Shown here piece by piece: positions 46,455-46,791 of a stretch of DNA of 46,791 bases. Source of the stretch: Bacteroidaceae bacterium (lineage in GTDB: Bacteria > Bacteroidota > Bacteroidia > Bacteroidales > Bacteroidaceae); NCBI GenBank assembly GCA_017650045.1, contig JAGCFP010000048.1, positions 1-46,791 on the forward strand, in the 5' to 3' direction. The translations under genes were made by a program, and so were the position numbers. The notes under the pieces are model-generated. The model saw nothing but the letters and a program-made list of their open reading frames with translations. It ran no database searches and had not been told where the DNA came from. Positions within the stretch are counted from its first letter, which is position 1. Every line of letters begins with the position of its first letter.

Positions 46455-46558
46455 ATGGAACCTATCAGATGCATGGTCATAGACGATGAGCCGCTGGCTG
46501 CTCATCCGAAGGTTATCAAGAGGCTTTTAACACTTACCTGAAAGCCAACCAACCCTAA
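46455..46558 (+). pseudogene. LytTR response regulator reduced to its two ends
   Basis: Starts three bases after the kinase stop with MEPIRCMVIDDEPLA, the first strand and acidic pair of a receiver domain. After about 16 codons the frame changes character and stops. In another frame the following bases read SSEGYQEAFNTYLKANQP and stop, which resembles the end of LytTR regulators. The phospho-acceptor region and most of the DNA-binding domain (about 200 residues) are missing and the two ends are out of frame, so the gene is non-functional. Confidence 0.75.
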
Positions 46559-46560
46559 CA

Positions 46561-46589
46561 AAAAGAGGCAGCTCTTCGCTGCCTCTTTT
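46561..46589. terminator. Bidirectional terminator between LytTR remnant and rhamnosidase
   Basis: Perfect 12-bp stem, AAAAGAGGCAGC (46561-46572) and GCTGCCTCTTTT (46578-46589), loop of five bases. A and T runs serve both strands. Confidence 0.85.
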
Positions 46590-46608
46590 GCTTTCTATTA
46601 GAGAAAAA

Positions 46609-46791
46609 TCACTTGGCTTCGATGGTGTTCTTACCACCCTTCAGTTGATAGGTCTTACCTGCCCAAACCAAGGTGCCAGATACACTTTCAGGCAGCTCAA
46701 TGTCGGCCTTCAGGGTGGAGCCGTTGCGCTGATAGTTCACCTTGATATTACCCTGCGGATGTGGCATCGTGCCACCAATCTTCTGGATATC
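46609..46791 (-). CDS. C-terminal end of a GH78-like alpha-L-rhamnosidase (partial)
   Basis: An open frame enters from the right edge and ends with TGA at 46609-46611, giving 60 residues: IGGTMPHPQG, then NIKVNYQRNG, LKADIELPESVSGTLVW, GKTYQLKGGKNTIEAK. This matches the C-terminal beta-sandwich of GH78 alpha-L-rhamnosidases (the Met-Pro-x-Pro-x-G turn, the GKLKAxIxLP strand and the LxxGxN ending). The catalytic barrel is outside the window. With the GH2 enzyme and FAD oxidoreductase it suggests plant polysaccharide or glycoside use. Confidence 0.65.
   Translation of the reverse strand, partial: DIQKIGGTMPHPQGNIKVNYQRNGSTLKADIELPESVSGTLVWAGKTYQLKGGKNTIEAK

Overview
The window comes from the Bacteroidota, most likely a Prevotella-like member of the Bacteroidales. 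The main grounds are the promoters: many genes are preceded by the Bacteroidota -7 box TAnnTTTG, usually TATCTTTG or TATATTTG, and very few by a strong Shine-Dalgarno site. The gene families fit too: a smalltalk protein next to an HU-like protein, AAA/DUF4143 ATPase, 6-bladed beta-propeller lipoprotein, DUF3943 outer-membrane protein, exported TIM-barrel isomerases, LytS/LytTR next to a TonB-type plug, GH2 and GH78. I saw no rRNA, tRNA, CRISPR array or complete insertion sequence.

Layout. 1-2.3 kb: end of a SpoIIE/PP2C-type phosphatase, a serine hydrolase, a stunted lipoprotein gene and the scar of a deleted ATPase gene. 2.5-11.5 kb: one minus-strand efflux operon read as lipoprotein adaptor, RND pump 1, TolC-type channel, RND pump 2. 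11.6-15.5 kb: AAA/DUF4143 ATPase flanked by inverted copies of a 21-bp repeat, a beta-propeller lipoprotein, an ORF6N protein and a 35-residue smalltalk gene. 15.6-17.1 kb: HU-like protein with two large non-coding palindromic elements. 17.2-28.1 kb: a redox neighbourhood with three exported oxidoreductase-type proteins, a membrane polyferredoxin, two related hexapeptide acetyltransferases, an SDR, a PQQ-like propeller protein and two AraC regulators. 28.2-31.4 kb: an exported PD40 propeller protein and two exported sugar isomerase-like TIM barrels. 31.5-34.4 kb: a UbiA prenyltransferase coupled to a radical SAM enzyme, then a convergent AraC regulator. 34.5-37.1 kb: ferritin-like protein, 57-residue winged-helix-like protein, metallo-beta-lactamase-fold hydrolase, manA. 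37.2-46.8 kb: GH2 glycosidase, DUF3943 protein, HD hydrolase, FAD enzyme, NUDIX hydrolase, a decayed TonB-plug/LytS/LytTR locus and the end of a GH78-like rhamnosidase.

How it works together. The efflux operon is complete in itself. The strongest candidate for an undescribed system is the pair at 17160-20245: a Tat-exported aldo/keto reductase with two C-terminal 4Fe-4S motifs lies just downstream of a NapH/NosR-like membrane polyferredoxin, suggesting a periplasmic reductase fed from the membrane rather than by NAD(P)H. An exported AKR and a lipoprotein flavodoxin lie nearby. The UbiA/radical SAM pair is the second candidate.

Sequence-level signals. A direct repeat (two ACTGAACTG units) occurs three times at a fixed 28-29 bp from a -7 box, like an activator site. 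At least three loci show internal deletion scars (ATPase remnant at 2355, TonB/LytS fusion near 45530, LytTR remnant at 46455). Several starts were placed by promoter position or paralogue alignment instead of taking the longest open frame.
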